Below are positions 12,448-25,052 of a stretch of 64,000 nucleotides of DNA, piece by piece; positions within the stretch are counted from its first letter, which is position 1; every line of letters starts with the position of its first letter. Source of the stretch: Monocercomonoides exilis (Eukaryota > Preaxostyla > Oxymonadida > Polymastigidae); NCBI GenBank assembly GCA_001643675.2, contig LSRY02000004.1:1122001-1186000 (forward strand). Direction: 5' to 3'. The notes under the pieces are model-generated. The model did no database searches. It was not told where the DNA came from and was given only the letters and a program-made list of their open reading frames with translations. A program made the translations under genes and the position numbers.

Positions 12448-13814
12448 TTAGACAAACTCCATCAAGTGCCCTCGTTCAATAGTGAACATAATTTTCAACT
12501 GTTCCATTGACAAATCTTCAGTTATTTCTCCTGTGAGCACTTGGTGTTCGCATTCCAAGCGACTCTCAAAACCATTTACAGCACTTTTAATTTCTTGTAT
12601 GAGGCGAGAAAGAACAATCCATTCTGCAGTCGTCCAGTCGTCCAGCTTTTCTTCGTGAGTGCTTTCGCTTCTTCCAGTTTCCTGTTTTATTTTAATGGTG
12701 AAATAAAATAATAATTCGATTTTGATCAAAATACATCCAATTTGCTGAAAAAATGCAATTTTAAACCTTTTTTCTTGCTTCATATTGAAAATACGCTTCC
12801 AGTCTAATTTTTTCAGTCACTTTTTCAACTGAAAGCTGACGCCACATCGCTTCCGCTTCTTTGCTGATTTCTGGATCTTTCTTTCTTTCTTCTTTTGCAG
12901 GCTGTTGATGCATTGAAGGTAGGCAGGCCTTCATTTTCACTTCTTCCTCCTCTTCGCAATGATCCGTTGAACTTGACGGTGTAGTTGAAGACGATGAATA
13001 AGGAGGCAATTCTGGTTCTGGTTCTTGTTTTGATTCTGATTCAGATTCAGATTTAGATTTTGACTCACCACTTTGCTCTTCTTTCATTCTTCTAATAATG
13101 TCATCCTGCTCCGATTCGCTTGTCAAGTATGTGGTTGAATTGATGTCGTTCTCAAACGTTGATCCTGCGAGCTCTCTTCTAGCAAGATTTTCTTCTTCTC
13201 TTGTAACTTCTCTAGTATTGGTTGCTGAAAATGAATGCAATTTTCCATCACCTGGAGCAATAAAATTCCCTGAACACAAAACCCTTCCACATTCAAAGAG
13301 GAATAAAATAATTCTTGGATAATTTTTCCAATCCAAAAAATCTTGAGATGATATGTCAAGCTGAGAAAAGAAAAATTTATGGAAATTTTCAGATGCTTCG
13401 AAATGAAAATTCTCGCAGCAAACTCTTAATCCACAAAATGAAATTACCGAATCTAAAATAACAGAAAGATTTTCTCTGCAGAAAAATTTATTCCTGCTAC
13501 ATTGCCTTGGATCTCGATGAAGGCGTCTTTCTACAGATGACTAAATAAATAAAATAAAATAAACTTTTACATAATATTAAATAATCCAAGTACTACACAT
13601 TAAAAATCTGTCGGTTAATAATTTTAAATATCCTATAAAGCACCAATCCGCTTTCTAATTCTTCAAAAAAAGTGTCCCGATTCTTCAATCTTGATGCAAC
13701 ATCAGGTTCGAAAGAATCACTAAATGTATCAATCCATTCAAAAACCTGCTTCTTCATTGCTGCATAACGACGCTCAATGTTAGCATTCCTCCGAATTGTT
13801 ACAGTTGTCTGCAT
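12448..13814 (-). CDS. GAS2-like calponin-homology domain protein, about 4 exons
   Basis: The first exon (13814 to about 13600) and the following short exon(s) give a calponin-homology domain of the GAS2 type. The signature pieces are LESGLVLYRIFKIINR, DPRQCSRNKFFCRENLSVIL and, after an intron, DWKNYPRIILFLFECGRVL. Such domains bind F-actin or act as cytoskeletal adaptors. The central part is acidic and Ser-rich (SESESESKQEPEPE), and the C-terminal exon contains WTTAEWIVLSRLIQEIKSAV, probably helical, ending TAA at 12448-12450. I do not see a GAR zinc domain, so a microtubule link is not shown. Start ATG 13814 is the first in frame after a stop; an upstream exon cannot be excluded. The promoter region is shared with the divergent S41-like gene. 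Confidence 0.65.
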
Positions 13815-13981
13815 TTGGAAATATTCAATAAAGAATTCCCATAACAAATAAAGCTTTTCGCTTTCTTATTTGTTAAATGGTACATAATACTCCACATGTT
13901 GTATATAGATAAGTTGCGCAAATTTGCAAACAGCCCATTTTATTTTTAAACTTTTCCAAAATTTTCGTTCAAAACACGATC

Positions 13982-16900
13982 GATGGGCTTTCACATCACA
14001 AGTATTTTGACTCTTTATTTTCTTTTATTTGTTCGTTGCGATGACGCATGCAATTTCGCAAAATCAACACTTATTACAAGAGAGTCAATTGTTGATTGCC
14101 TTTCTAATCTTCCGGTTTGAAACAATTTTTTCATAGTTATTTTATTTTATGTTGATCACTTTTTTTGTTTATGTAACAAAAGTTTAACACAACTGATGAA
14201 CCTTCATCTTTGACAATCAATATCATCAAGCAATACTTTGAAGGATATGCGTATAGGGACACAATGCTATCTCCTCCATCGCCTTTTGAAAAAACATCAA
14301 TTGATATCCTGAAACGTCTTGATGAGATTTCTGCTACTTCATTTTCAAATGGATTGCAATTTCACCAAAAGATTGCAGATACACTTGGAGAGATGAAAGA
14401 TGCTCATACATCTTATGAATTTCCTTGCTCAACACTATTTGCATTTGTCTTACCATATCATTTTAAATTTGAAGTTAGCAATGAAAATGAGATCCAACAT
14501 ATTTCTGTAGTTGCAACAAAATCACTTCAACCAGCCGCCACACAAAAATTTGTAAAGGAGAAAAATATTGATATCACCAACAAGCAAATCAAACATATTA
14601 AAATGGATGGAATTGATGATGTGAAAGAAGAAAAACCAGAAGTTACGATTTCTCGCTGGTGCGAGAAATACATTTCATTTTCGCGAACTCCTGCTGCTAG
14701 ATTAAATTTTGGGCTTCAAAGTTTGCTAACGGTCAGAAGGCCTTCACAGACAATTTTGCCTGAGGAAAATATATTTGTTACAGTGGATGATGAATACGGA
14801 CAAGAACAAGTTGTGGAACTTCCGTGGTATGGCTGGTCAATGAAAGATATAAAGAGCTCCGAAGAGATGCTTCAAATGTGCCCATTGATATCGAAAAGTG
14901 ATAATGGAGCAATTGAAAGTTTTAAAAGCAAAGCTGAAATTTTAAATGAAGCAAAAGAAAGAGATTACAAGAGCAATTTCGAGCAGCATGATGAATATAA
15001 AATTTCTTCTAATCGAAAAGCAAGCTTCTTTATTCATTTCTACCAAAAACTCAGAAAATGGCTTTCTTTACTTCGAAAAGTTCCAAATTTTGTTCGTGAT
15101 ACAATAAAGTATCAGCGCGTTCTTGAAGGTCACTCTGGCGATGCTGTTTTCTGCAAAGTTTACAAGCTTTTGAAGAAGGATCGAACTTTCAAACGGAGAA
15201 TTACATTTGACTTAGATTTGTCTCCAGATATAAACACAAAAAGAAGAATTTGGCTTGAACAAGAAAGAGATAAAGTTAGCAATGCATTGTATCAAGAAGC
15301 AGCAAATGGTTCGAATCGATCAAAGCAAAATGAAGAACCAGAATGGATTGACGAATTTATAAAAGATAGAGAATTTATTATGAAGGTTTTTGGGACTTCA
15401 TCTGACAGTCAGCCAGAAAAGAGTGAACAAAGATCATCTCGTTCTTTACCATCTATCAAAATCTTGTCAAAGGGAAGTAACATCGTTGCATTTTCAGTTC
15501 CTGCTTGGAGAATTGTTTATCTTCATATTGTTACATTTTCCGTGTCGACTGACGAGCAGCTATCGCAGTGGATATCAGATGCTGTGAGTGCTGTGGAGGA
15601 AGCATTTGCACAAAAATACAAAATGGTAATTGATGTTAGAGGAAATGGCGGAGGACTTGTGATGCTTGGCTCTCTTTTGACGCAGGTAATATTCCCAGGA
15701 AGCTTCCCAGTTAATGCAAAGATGAAATATGTTAATTCATCTGCAACACATCTCCTTCGTCCAATGAATAGCGCAGATGGATATGAATGGATTGTTGACT
15801 ACAACACATTGAAACAAATTGATGATATCGGAGATTTACCGATGAAGGAAGTGAAAACTGAAATTCCAAGTTTTTCACAGATGAACACAGATGCTCATTA
15901 TATTGCGCTGGAGAATTATTCTATTCATAATGATCAACTTCATAAAAATTTGATTCATTCTCAGAAAAATACTTACCGCTCTCAACTTTGGTCCTCTTCT
16001 TTTAGCATCAATTTCGACAGATTTTGGGGATATTACAAAGAAGACTTTTTACCTGCGTCACTTCTCGAAACACAGCGAATATTTACTCCAAGTGATGTTG
16101 TAATTGTGAGCGATGGAGAGTGTGGATCAACTTGTGCTCAATTTGTGAAGCATGCAGCTCAATTGCATTTGGCAAAAGTTGTTGGACTAGGCGGTTCAAT
16201 ACTTGATAATGAAGAAATTAACAAATGTTCAAATTCAATGGTTAACGAAAATAAATCTATAAAAAAGAATGAAAAAATTCCATTTGACGTGGCTTCATTT
16301 GCTGCAGGAAGTGTGATTGATTCTGATTCTGTCCAAAAAGATCGGATTGCTAGAAAAACGCAAACTTATTCACGGTCAAGTTGGCATTCAATTCGTACAT
16401 TGCCTCAACAATTCATAAGAAATCAAACAAATTCAACTTTGAATAAAGCTTCAAATGATATTCCTTCACCATTCCCTCGTAGTGGAACAATATTGCGATA
16501 TGTTATGCTTACATCTTATTCATTTGTGAAAGAGACTTCAGAAAAAGAACTTGAATTTCTCATTATTGAGCCTGATGAAGTTTTTCCGCTGTATCCAAAT
16601 CCGGCTTTGTTCTTATCAAAAGAAGATTACTTTTCTGTAATTGAAGTAATTAGAACGAATAAAATTTTCCAGAAATGCTACGATAATTGGGAAGTGAAAG
16701 ATGATTCCGAATGCAACCCAGCACAGATAGTTGCACAATCGAATAATGAACAATATGATGAAGACTTTTCAAAATGCAATTTTTCCAAATATAACTATTC
16801 ATGTGCAAAGCAAAGCACTGGAGCTGCTTCTTCTTCAAACTCTGTGTATGGGAGAAAGTGTACTAATGGTCAGTGGAGCACCGATTGCACATTCAGTCAC

Positions 16901-17158
16901 TGCAATAATGGTTTTTATTTATCTTTTGATGGAAGCTGTGCAGATATTCCGACTGTTCCTCCTATTCCAAAGCCGCCAAAAAAGAAGGATCCTTCTGTTG
17001 TTACTCCGGTCAAAAGTTCACATATTGGATGGATAATCGGAGGAGCTGTTGGAGGAGTTTTTGTGATAGTTTTTTTAGCATTTATAATTCTTTGTTACAT
17101 TAGAAGAAGAAAACATCTTGAAAAAGAAAGGCTACTGGGAAATGAAGACGGTCAATGA
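13982..17158 (+). CDS. Membrane-anchored S41-family (tail-specific protease-like) peptidase, 2 exons
   Basis: Exon 1 (13982-14114) encodes a signal peptide (MGFHITSILTLYFLLFVRC), and an intron with gtttg...aaaag borders spans 14115-14182. Exon 2 carries the S41 core: KMVIDVRGNGGGLVMLGSLL, then VVIVSDGECGSTCAQF with the nucleophile Ser codon at 16127-16129 and VVGLGG behind it. Near the C-terminus are a Cys-rich juxtamembrane part (about 16770-16935), a Pro/Lys linker and one transmembrane helix (HIGWIIGGAVGGVFVIVFLA) with a basic stop-transfer RRRKH. Topology is therefore type I, with the protease outside the cell or in the lumen. One oddity: the signal-peptide frame meets a stop just before the exon end because of one extra T in a T4 run near 14100-14103. 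An alternative ATG at 14040 is in frame but lacks the signal peptide. Confidence 0.8.
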
Positions 17159-17833
17159 AGAAGTGGCTGTGGAAATTTTAATGTGTAATTTTTATTCTAC
17201 CAATTTGTAATTTTTGTTATTTTTATTGGTTGTGATCAATTATTAATTTTGATTCTTGAGATAATTTACATCATTATCTTTTGTGATAAAGGTTATTCAC
17301 AACAATTTTAAATATGAAGAGTTCAAAGATGAAACAAATTATCATAAAAAAATGCAATTGTGCAAATGGTTTCAATGCCAGTTCATAAGGACTCTGCTTT
17401 TTTTATTTTTTCCCTGATGAAATGGACTTTTTTTTCCAAGCAGTCAAATAAAAATTGGGGGAAAATTAAATTAATGCAAGAGAAGACTTTCTGATTTTTT
17501 CCAAATTGATACGAAAATTGCACAGAAGTCAATTACTCAAAAAAAATTTGAAAAATTCGAAACTTAAAGATAAATGGAATGACAAAAAAAACTTAAAAAG
17601 CAATTGAAAAATAAATGAGAGATATATTTGCAAATATGCTCAATTAATATAATAATTATAATTATTATTATAATAAGGAAGGAAAAATGTTAACAAAGTT
17701 CAATCAGATGAATAAATTACAAATGGACCATTGCAGAACATAAGAATAATTTTTGCATCATCGGAAAGTTTGGATATTACACTTTAAATATCAATGAAAG
17801 CGAAATCAAAACTGTTTCAAAAGATAAGTCATC
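17159..17833. other. AT-rich intergenic region
   Basis: This is the 3' flank of the S41-like gene, AT-rich throughout. An AT-only palindromic stretch lies near 17643-17678. No coding frame is supported. Confidence 0.45.
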
Positions 17834-18225
17834 TGGATCTGTAACAGATATCACATAAAATACCGGACAAAATCAATTTCACAATAACTGCAAGAGGAAT
17901 AATTCTGACAATTCTCTACAAAATACATCTCATCAATACAAACTCAATTGATAAACGAGACTTTCAAAACAGCTTCATTTGTGCTCAGAGAAAATTATTT
18001 TTAAAATCTCGGAGAAACTCAAAATCCTATTTTTCCGAGATTATCAAAATTATTTTTTCTGAGCTCAACATAAGCTGTCCTGAAAGTCTTTGATGTCACA
18101 TGAGTGTGCATTGATGAGATATATTTTGAGGAAAATTTACAGAATTTTTCTTTTTGCAGTTATTGAGATATCGATCTTGTCCAGTTTTTTTTGCGATGTC
18201 AGGTATTTCATGCGATATCTGTACC
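17834..18225. repeat. Foldback (long imperfect inverted repeat) element, ~390 bp
   Basis: The two halves are imperfect inverted copies around a centre near 18025. The outer match is ACAGATATC (17844-17852) with GATATCTGT (18214-18222). The inner match is AATCTCGGA (18005-18013) with TCCGAGATT (18034-18042). In between, motifs such as CAATAACTGCAA and CATCTCATCAAT recur inverted. This is the form of a MITE or foldback element. No clear target duplication was identified. Confidence 0.65.
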
Positions 18226-19263
18226 CAAGAGAAGTTTAATAACAATAACAACACTCGGAACGCTCAAAAGAAAAAGCTCGTAGAAAAATGAGCAAGCCTT
18301 TGACTTTGGAAAATAAAACAAAAAATGCCAAATCTTTACACAAAAACTAAAAAAAAAAAAAACATTTTCAGGAATAATATATAAAAGTTTAAAGAAGGTT
18401 TCCTATTATTTATTTTTTCTAAAAGTGCTCTTGAGAGCCATAAATATTCGATCCCGATTATTTTTTGGATACCGATCGATTTCAAACTCCATGCAATTAA
18501 ATTTTTCTTTGTTAATATGTTTATCTTTGCGATTTTTTGTTTTAATTATTCGTTAGTGTCAGAAAAGATAAAACAAAAATTTGATTCATTCTTATTTATT
18601 TTTCTTTTCTTTTTTCATTTTGAAAAAAGGATCAAACCTTTTTTAACAGTCTTCACTGTTTTCTTTGATAAAAAAATATTGAATAATGAAATCAGATTCT
18701 CAGAACTATTTTATTTTATATATCAAAATAAGAAGATTCGTTTTTGATTTTCTCTTTATTCAAATTAAAAATGATGTCACAAAAAAAATGCAACATATTT
18801 CAAATATCCAAATCTGTGGTTGAAAAGACAGTTTGTAATTTTTTCTTGTTTTGAACATAATCTTTCTTTCAAAAATATCCACTTAGTTATGATAATTCCT
18901 GGAAGTCAAAAAAAGACATCTGACAAATAATCTTATCAGGAGATTAATACCTGCTTCACCTAAATAAGAAAAAAAATTAGACCGATTAATTTTAATTATT
19001 GAAAGTCACATTTCAGAAATAATAAAATAAAATATGGGGAAAAATATGGACACGCAAGCTTTTTATTCACAAATCAAAAATATAAAAATAATTTTTTTAT
19101 ATTATAACATTATAAAAGTTAATCAGATTTTAAAATAAATTGAATTATCATATCCATAAGCAGGAATAATTGATACCACACATAAGGTCTTGTGACTTCA
19201 CACTTGTTTCAAATAATGAACCATTCAATTCATTTTTATGATCACAAAAAGTCAATTAAAAGT
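18226..19263. other. AT-rich region with no recognisable gene
   Basis: Very AT-rich DNA lies between the foldback element and the first large transposon. A 76-codon frame at 18517-18747 is rich in Phe/Ile/Lys and probably arises by chance. Nothing else is visible. Confidence 0.45.
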
Positions 19264-19271
19264 GCATATAT
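19264..19271. repeat. 8-bp target-site duplication, left (element copy A)
   Basis: GCATATAT directly precedes the TAGGCC terminus and is repeated without mismatch at 24656-24663, directly after the other terminus. Confidence 0.9.
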
Positions 19272-22200
19272 TAGGCCTTTGCGACAAGGAAATTTTTAGC
19301 GATGCGTGTCGGTCGAAAGTCTCGGCCTGTGTCGAGTGTTTTTTTTTTTTTTTTTTTTTTTATCAATAAATATTTTTAAACTTTTTTTATTTTTATTACT
19401 CTTTTATTTTTTCAAAATAAGTTATTGTTTGTGATTAACAAAGAATTTTTATCTTTTTGAATTTTTGACTAATAACTTTGCCTTATTTTGAATAGAATAT
19501 AAACTTGATACTCATTTTTCTTGAACAAGAAATAAAGTTTTTCTTTTTCAAAAGCATCTTTTCTCTGAAACATCATCAAACTATTTTCATATCGTTTCAA
19601 CTTTTCGTTCGTAATTCTGAAATTTTCATTGGAAGATGAAACAATAATTTACAAAAATCAAATTCAAACCCAAAGCATAATTCAAATTCAAATTCAAAAA
19701 CAATAATTAGATCTTTAAGAGCATTGAGATCCAGCTCAGTTTATTTGGAAAATATTAAATAAAGGATTATAAATCAGCGCTGTGTTTATACGTTTCGAGT
19801 CATCTGTTCCTGAATTTCCGCAGCATTAAATGACCAATTTGAAGACCGACCAATTAAAGTAATTTTGCTTCCAACAACGTAACTTTATTTATTCATCGCA
19901 AAGGCAATTGGAAGATGATAAGCAAATGCAGGTTTGATGAAAAAGGTTCAGCTTTTTCAATGAAGAAGACAAAATAAAAATGGCTGGATTGCATTTGTTA
20001 CAGGAAAAGATGTTGGAGCGACAAACAGAAGTTATTGCATCAATTATTTTTTCCAACTGAAAGAAAACGAAGCAGCAAAGGTGGTGAGTAGATAGGGGCT
20101 CGAATTACAAGGTGAGAAAAGAGCAGGATTGTTGTATTGCCGGAAACGATCAAACGTTCCAGTTCAGCAGCTCAACTGTTTCAAACAGCATTCGATTGCA
20201 CTTTGAAGTGCGGAGAGAAAGCAAAAGTTAAGATAGCGAGTGAAGATAGGGCACAGGAAGTGATATTCGATATGAAGAGACAGCTGTTGAAGGTGGCAGC
20301 GAATGTGTACGGGAACGAGGAGAATTCCGCATGGCATGACAACACAAAGAAGACTTGGCATATGGGTGCTGAGAGGACTTTTTCGTGATGCAAATGTTCC
20401 TTTTGCACCTCTGGTCTGTGCTTCCAATAGAGAACCTTCTTCAGCTAGGTTGCCTTCTCTACTGCATGTTGAAAAGAAAATTTCGAACAGAACAATTAAT
20501 CCTCCTTTCCCCTTCAGTCGAGTTCCAAGGCCTGTTAGCATCCATGATTGAGAGAATAACAAAAGCGGGAGGTGGCCATTCAGAAAGAGTGTGAAGATGG
20601 TGTTTCGAAAGAAAGAATGAAGGTAGAAAAAGGCAGGTCGTTAAGTATTTTGTTCCTTTTTCGCATGGAAATTTGGATGTTCCTGTGTTCAGTGGAATCA
20701 ATATTTGTTTTGAAGTCCGAGAAAATAAAAAAGATGAAGTTAGCGAGTCATATGGAAACATTGTGGATGAAAGCGTAAAAAATGATGCAGTTAAAGCATA
20801 TGCAACTCCATATGTGTTCAACATTATTTTTTCTTCCATCTGATGTTGCGAACCAGCAGCCATCTGGTGTGTTAAAAAAAAATCGATGTGATGCACTTCA
20901 TCAAATACAAAGAATCGAGTTCGTCTCGTTGAAGAGGCTCCTCTTTCTGCATAATTCGTTCTCTTCAAACGGAAGAATGCTCTTGGCTTTTCCCGCTAAG
21001 CAATAGATCGCCTTTGTTGTCTTCGTTGCCTCTTTCTCTTCGTCTGCTTCATCAGCTTCCGCTCCTCTGCTTCTGTTCAGTTTCTGCTAAAAACTCGTGA
21101 ATCTTTATTTCCTTCTGTTCCGTCTTTTTCTTTTTTTTTCCTCACCTCTTCTTTCTTCTCCAAATGCTTTCATCATGTGATTTAACATTTATTCTCCAAC
21201 CGCTGTCTATGTTCCGCAGCACAATCACTCGGGTTGTCAATTGAATTGTTGGCATTGAATGAGTTCTGAAATATATATCAGTTTTATTTCCCTTGTGCTT
21301 GCGATGTGAGATGATGAAAAGAATATGAACTTTGCGGCTCAGGTTGAACGAATGAACATCCAACTGTAAGCGAGAGGATTGGGGCAGAAGAAGAAAAAGG
21401 AGAAATAGGCTGTGAATAACCCACTGTTTTTTGCCTATTCTTTAAGGAGAAGGACCATTTCTGTCCATTCTCATTCTGCTTGCACATCAGTCCTTGTGGA
21501 AGCAGACTGTGCTCCCTCTGTGTCTTCTCCTGAGAGTTTCTATGAACAAACAACGATTCCAAAATGATGCCTGTGGAAGTTACAAACCTTCGCCAAATTA
21601 ATAGATGTTTTCATTTGCGACTCAATGTCGGACTTGAGCAGCAGCTTGGGATCTTCACAGAAGTGCATTTTGCGCCGCCAGCGAAAGATGTATTTTTTCT
21701 GTGCATTTAACGGTTTGATTGCATTCCTATCCTTCTTTATATCTAATTCAGGATGGAAAATATGATATTCATCTCTCAAGGCTGTACCAGAGTCACAGTT
21801 GGTGATTAACACTATTCCATCGAAAACATCTCTAATAATCCTTCTCTCACTCTGATCGATACACATGTCGAAATGAAATCAAACACTGGAATACATCATG
21901 AAACTCCCTTGCTTTTTTGCTGCGTTTCACATATTTATCACACAGCTGGAGTCGATGACGATGAGCTTTTTAACGACAAATATGAACAAGATGGAGATGA
22001 TAGGTGATTGATGACTTTGTGCATTTCGGTTGGAGAGTTCGATGTCTCATCTCACAAATATTTGTTGTCTTCACATTGCGATCTCATTTTCTTTCTTCTT
22101 CAGCTTTTTTTTCATCGCAATCAGTCTCCTTCATCGCTTCAACATTTTCTTTCTTTCTTTCTTTTTCTCTTTTCTTTTCCATTAACATCTTTCTTATTTC

Positions 22201-24655
22201 CTTCTTCGACCTTTTCCTATATAAGATGCATTTGCAGTATTTGTATATATGTTTCTGCTATTCTTTTCTGCATTCTTGTTTCCATCTTTCGATGCATTAA
22301 CTGTTTTGTCTCTTTCGCCTATTGACTGCCTGATGCGTCCAACAACTTCCTGTGTGTTTATTGACCTTCTTTTCATAACGGGATCGTAAGAGGCTGTGAT
22401 CAAACATTGTATCTTTCCATTCAGTGCACCGAAGTGATGGCTTATGAATGGAAGCTCATCAACTCGTCGACTTCTATGAGATGGACTTTCAGACAAGGAC
22501 AAGGAAGGCTTTTGCAGAGGAAAGAAGAAGATGAAGGAGAAGAACGGTGAGTGAAAAGAAACAAATGATGGATGAGGTTCTGAATAAAAGAAGTGAAGTT
22601 TGTTTCAAGCTGAATTCTTGAGGGAAAATGTTTATTTATTTGAATTTGAAGAAAATGAAGTATTTGTGGAAGAAGAAAACGAAGAAGATAAAGATAAGGA
22701 TGAAGATGAAGAAGCAGACAAACGATGTTTGGTGGAAGTTGAGACAGTTCCAAAGCTGTCCTTTTTGCAGTCTTCTGCAGAATCGTCTGCTGAGCCTGTG
22801 TCTGATTCTGAAACAAAATGCTTTCTGCCTCTTTTGAAATCATCCATTTGCGTGAGTGGAACATGAGGCGGCAGTCAATAAACTTTGCTTTGTAGAATAG
22901 CAGCAGCTCACTTTTTTTTGCAGGCTCTTTAGCATTTCACTGGAGCAAATCCCAGGCTACGAAGAGAGAAGAGAAGGATTCATAACATCATTATACAGCC
23001 TCATATGCATTGGCAGTGAAAAGTGCAAATTGACAATCATCAATGTGGTTTTGGCCTTCGTGACTGGATCAAAGATATGCTCATATAACCCATCCTCAAA
23101 AATCAATGTGACTGTTCATCTGCTGCTCATCGCCTTTGCTCCCCAGTTGGTTCGGTAGCACCCCTCTCATTTCCTGAATCAGCTGTAATATCTCGTTGTT
23201 TATCTTTAAGGAAACCAGAACCTGCCATGTTGTCAGATCAAACTCCATCATCTCCTTTTCCCCGGTATATATCTACTATCAAATAGCACAGCCTTGCATG
23301 GCTTCCACAAATTGAGAGAAGTTAGATGCTTGGAATGAAACCCGTATCTCTGCTCCTTTTGTGAAGCATGCAGCAGAGCCATCATTCCTCTTACAAACAG
23401 ATAGATAAACCTCATTCCCGGACTTCTCTTGCTTCAATCCTGGGCGAAAAAATAAATAAGTTAAGAAGAAAAAGAAAATTGAGCACTTTGAGCTGAATAA
23501 GACGGAGTCAGACTTCTTTTTGCAGGTGGTATCAAAATGAAATCAAGTTTCATCTCCATGTTTAAATTCCTTGCTGTGTATTTGCAAGTGCTTGTACTAA
23601 ATTGTGTGCGAATTCTCTTATAAAAGAAATCGATGGCCCGAAGCTGACTCTATCCATCTCAAAGTCTTAAGAGGCTTCAGTAATGGATCTTCTTGTTCAG
23701 CACACAAATCATTTCTATGGCACATATACTTTATGAACGCACAATTCATCATTTTCTTCTTCAATGAAAATGAAAATTTATCTGTCTTCTTCAAAATCTA
23801 AGGAATTTCTTTTTCATTTTCTTTCTTCCGAAAAAAATAATGAATTGTGATTATCTTCATATTTTCGCTTCTTATAGCAATTTCCATTTGAATGAGTCTC
23901 TTTTCCTTTTGAATTCGTAATTAAATTATTCAAATTATCACAATAAATATTAAAATATCTTCACAAGCATTGACAACTTGTTAAATATCTATATCCTGCC
24001 TTACGTATTCAAACTTAAAAGCAAAGATATGAGTTAAACCTTCGACATATTTTTTCCAGCGGTTTCCAGGAATATTGTGTTTTTAAACAAAATAAAAAAA
24101 AATATAATTATGGATTCAATTCAATTTCTTTTAACAGATTTTAATTATTTAAATATTAATATCCATAAACAGAAAAAGTGTGTAACAAAATGTGGCATCA
24201 AACGAATGAAAATATCGAAAAATATATCAAAAACACATATTCTATCTCTGTCATATTTTAATGAATGTTTCTTATTATTTTCTTTGAACAGAATAAATAA
24301 AAAAACAATGTTTGAAAGACAAAACGATTTCAAAATAGAACATTCGTTCGACAGATTGATCTTTTCGACCGACTGATCTTTTCTACCGACTGATCTTTGT
24401 CGTTCGACTGATCTCGACAAAGATCTGTCGATAACCCATTGAATATTTAAAATATCAAAAAACTATATATTTGTTTGCTCGAATCTTGTGAAATTTTATT
24501 TTATAAATAATTAAAAATATAACTCAATGAAAACAAAAAGGCAATATTTAAATATAAATGTTTTTTCATCTTACAAAAAATTAAATTCAAGCGAACTGTT
24601 TTGTCGGTCGACTTGTCGAGCTGATGAAAAAATGTCTGTCTGTCGCAAAGGCCTA
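19272..24655. mobile_element. TAGGCC-type DNA transposon copy A, non-autonomous, 5384 bp
   Basis: The ends are a perfect 15-bp inverted repeat, TAGGCCTTTGCGACA, flanked by an 8-bp duplication, as in hAT-like and other 8-bp-TSD cut-and-paste elements. Subterminal repeats of the form GATCTTTTCGACCGACT occur at about 24345-24430, and a T23 tract lies at 19339-19361. I recognise no transposase. The interior holds short broken frames on both strands, for example + 20137-20388 (Lys-rich, helical), + about 20641-20839 (after KYFVPFSHGNLDVPVFSG), - 20459-20968, - 21540-21866 and an acidic + frame at 22600-22866. These look like gene debris. The element is repeated almost base for base, inverted, at 30781-36195. 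A superfamily cannot be fixed without a transposase. Confidence 0.9.
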
Positions 24656-24663
24656 GCATATAT
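24656..24663. repeat. 8-bp target-site duplication, right (element copy A)
   Basis: GCATATAT is identical to 19264-19271 and directly abuts the right terminus of copy A. Confidence 0.9.
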
Positions 24664-24789
24664 GGTTGATTATTTTTGAAGTCATATGGGTGATTTTTTT
24701 TGATATCATAAAAAATACCGACGTTTGATCAAAAATTAATTTCATTAAGGGTTGCTTAAAAAAGAAAAATGAAAGAGGTAATCATTCAA

Positions 24790-25052
24790 ATATGGGTGAT
24801 TATTTTTAAATTCATATTTTCTCGGTTAAATATTTCGATTTAAAAAGATCCATTGAATATCAACAAACGAACAATGAGAAATGAAAAGACTTATTAAAGA
24901 CATCTTCATCTTTATTTGAGTTGAAACATGTGTTTTTGAAAACAGTTGAAATGTATTTAGCATTTGAATATAAAATCTCTTAAAGTGATAATCAATCTTT
25001 GAAAAAACAACACCCCGAAAAAAATTATGATTTCAAAAATAATCACCCATAT
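24790..25052. mobile_element. Miniature inverted-repeat element, 263 bp, ATATGGGT family
   Basis: ATATGGGTGATTATTTTTAA at 24790 is answered by the reverse complement of ATATGGGTGATTATTTTTGA ending at 25052. The match runs on (TCATA, then TCGG) for over 30 bp. The inside is AT-rich and non-coding. The ends resemble those of the surrounding 6.1 kb element, so this is a miniature derivative nested in it. Confidence 0.65.

Noticed and set aside
20459-20968. 169-codon frame in TAGGCC copy A as a real transposase
   Set aside because: No transposase motifs; the frame is shorter in copy B because of a homopolymer change, and fragments on the other strand look equally protein-like.
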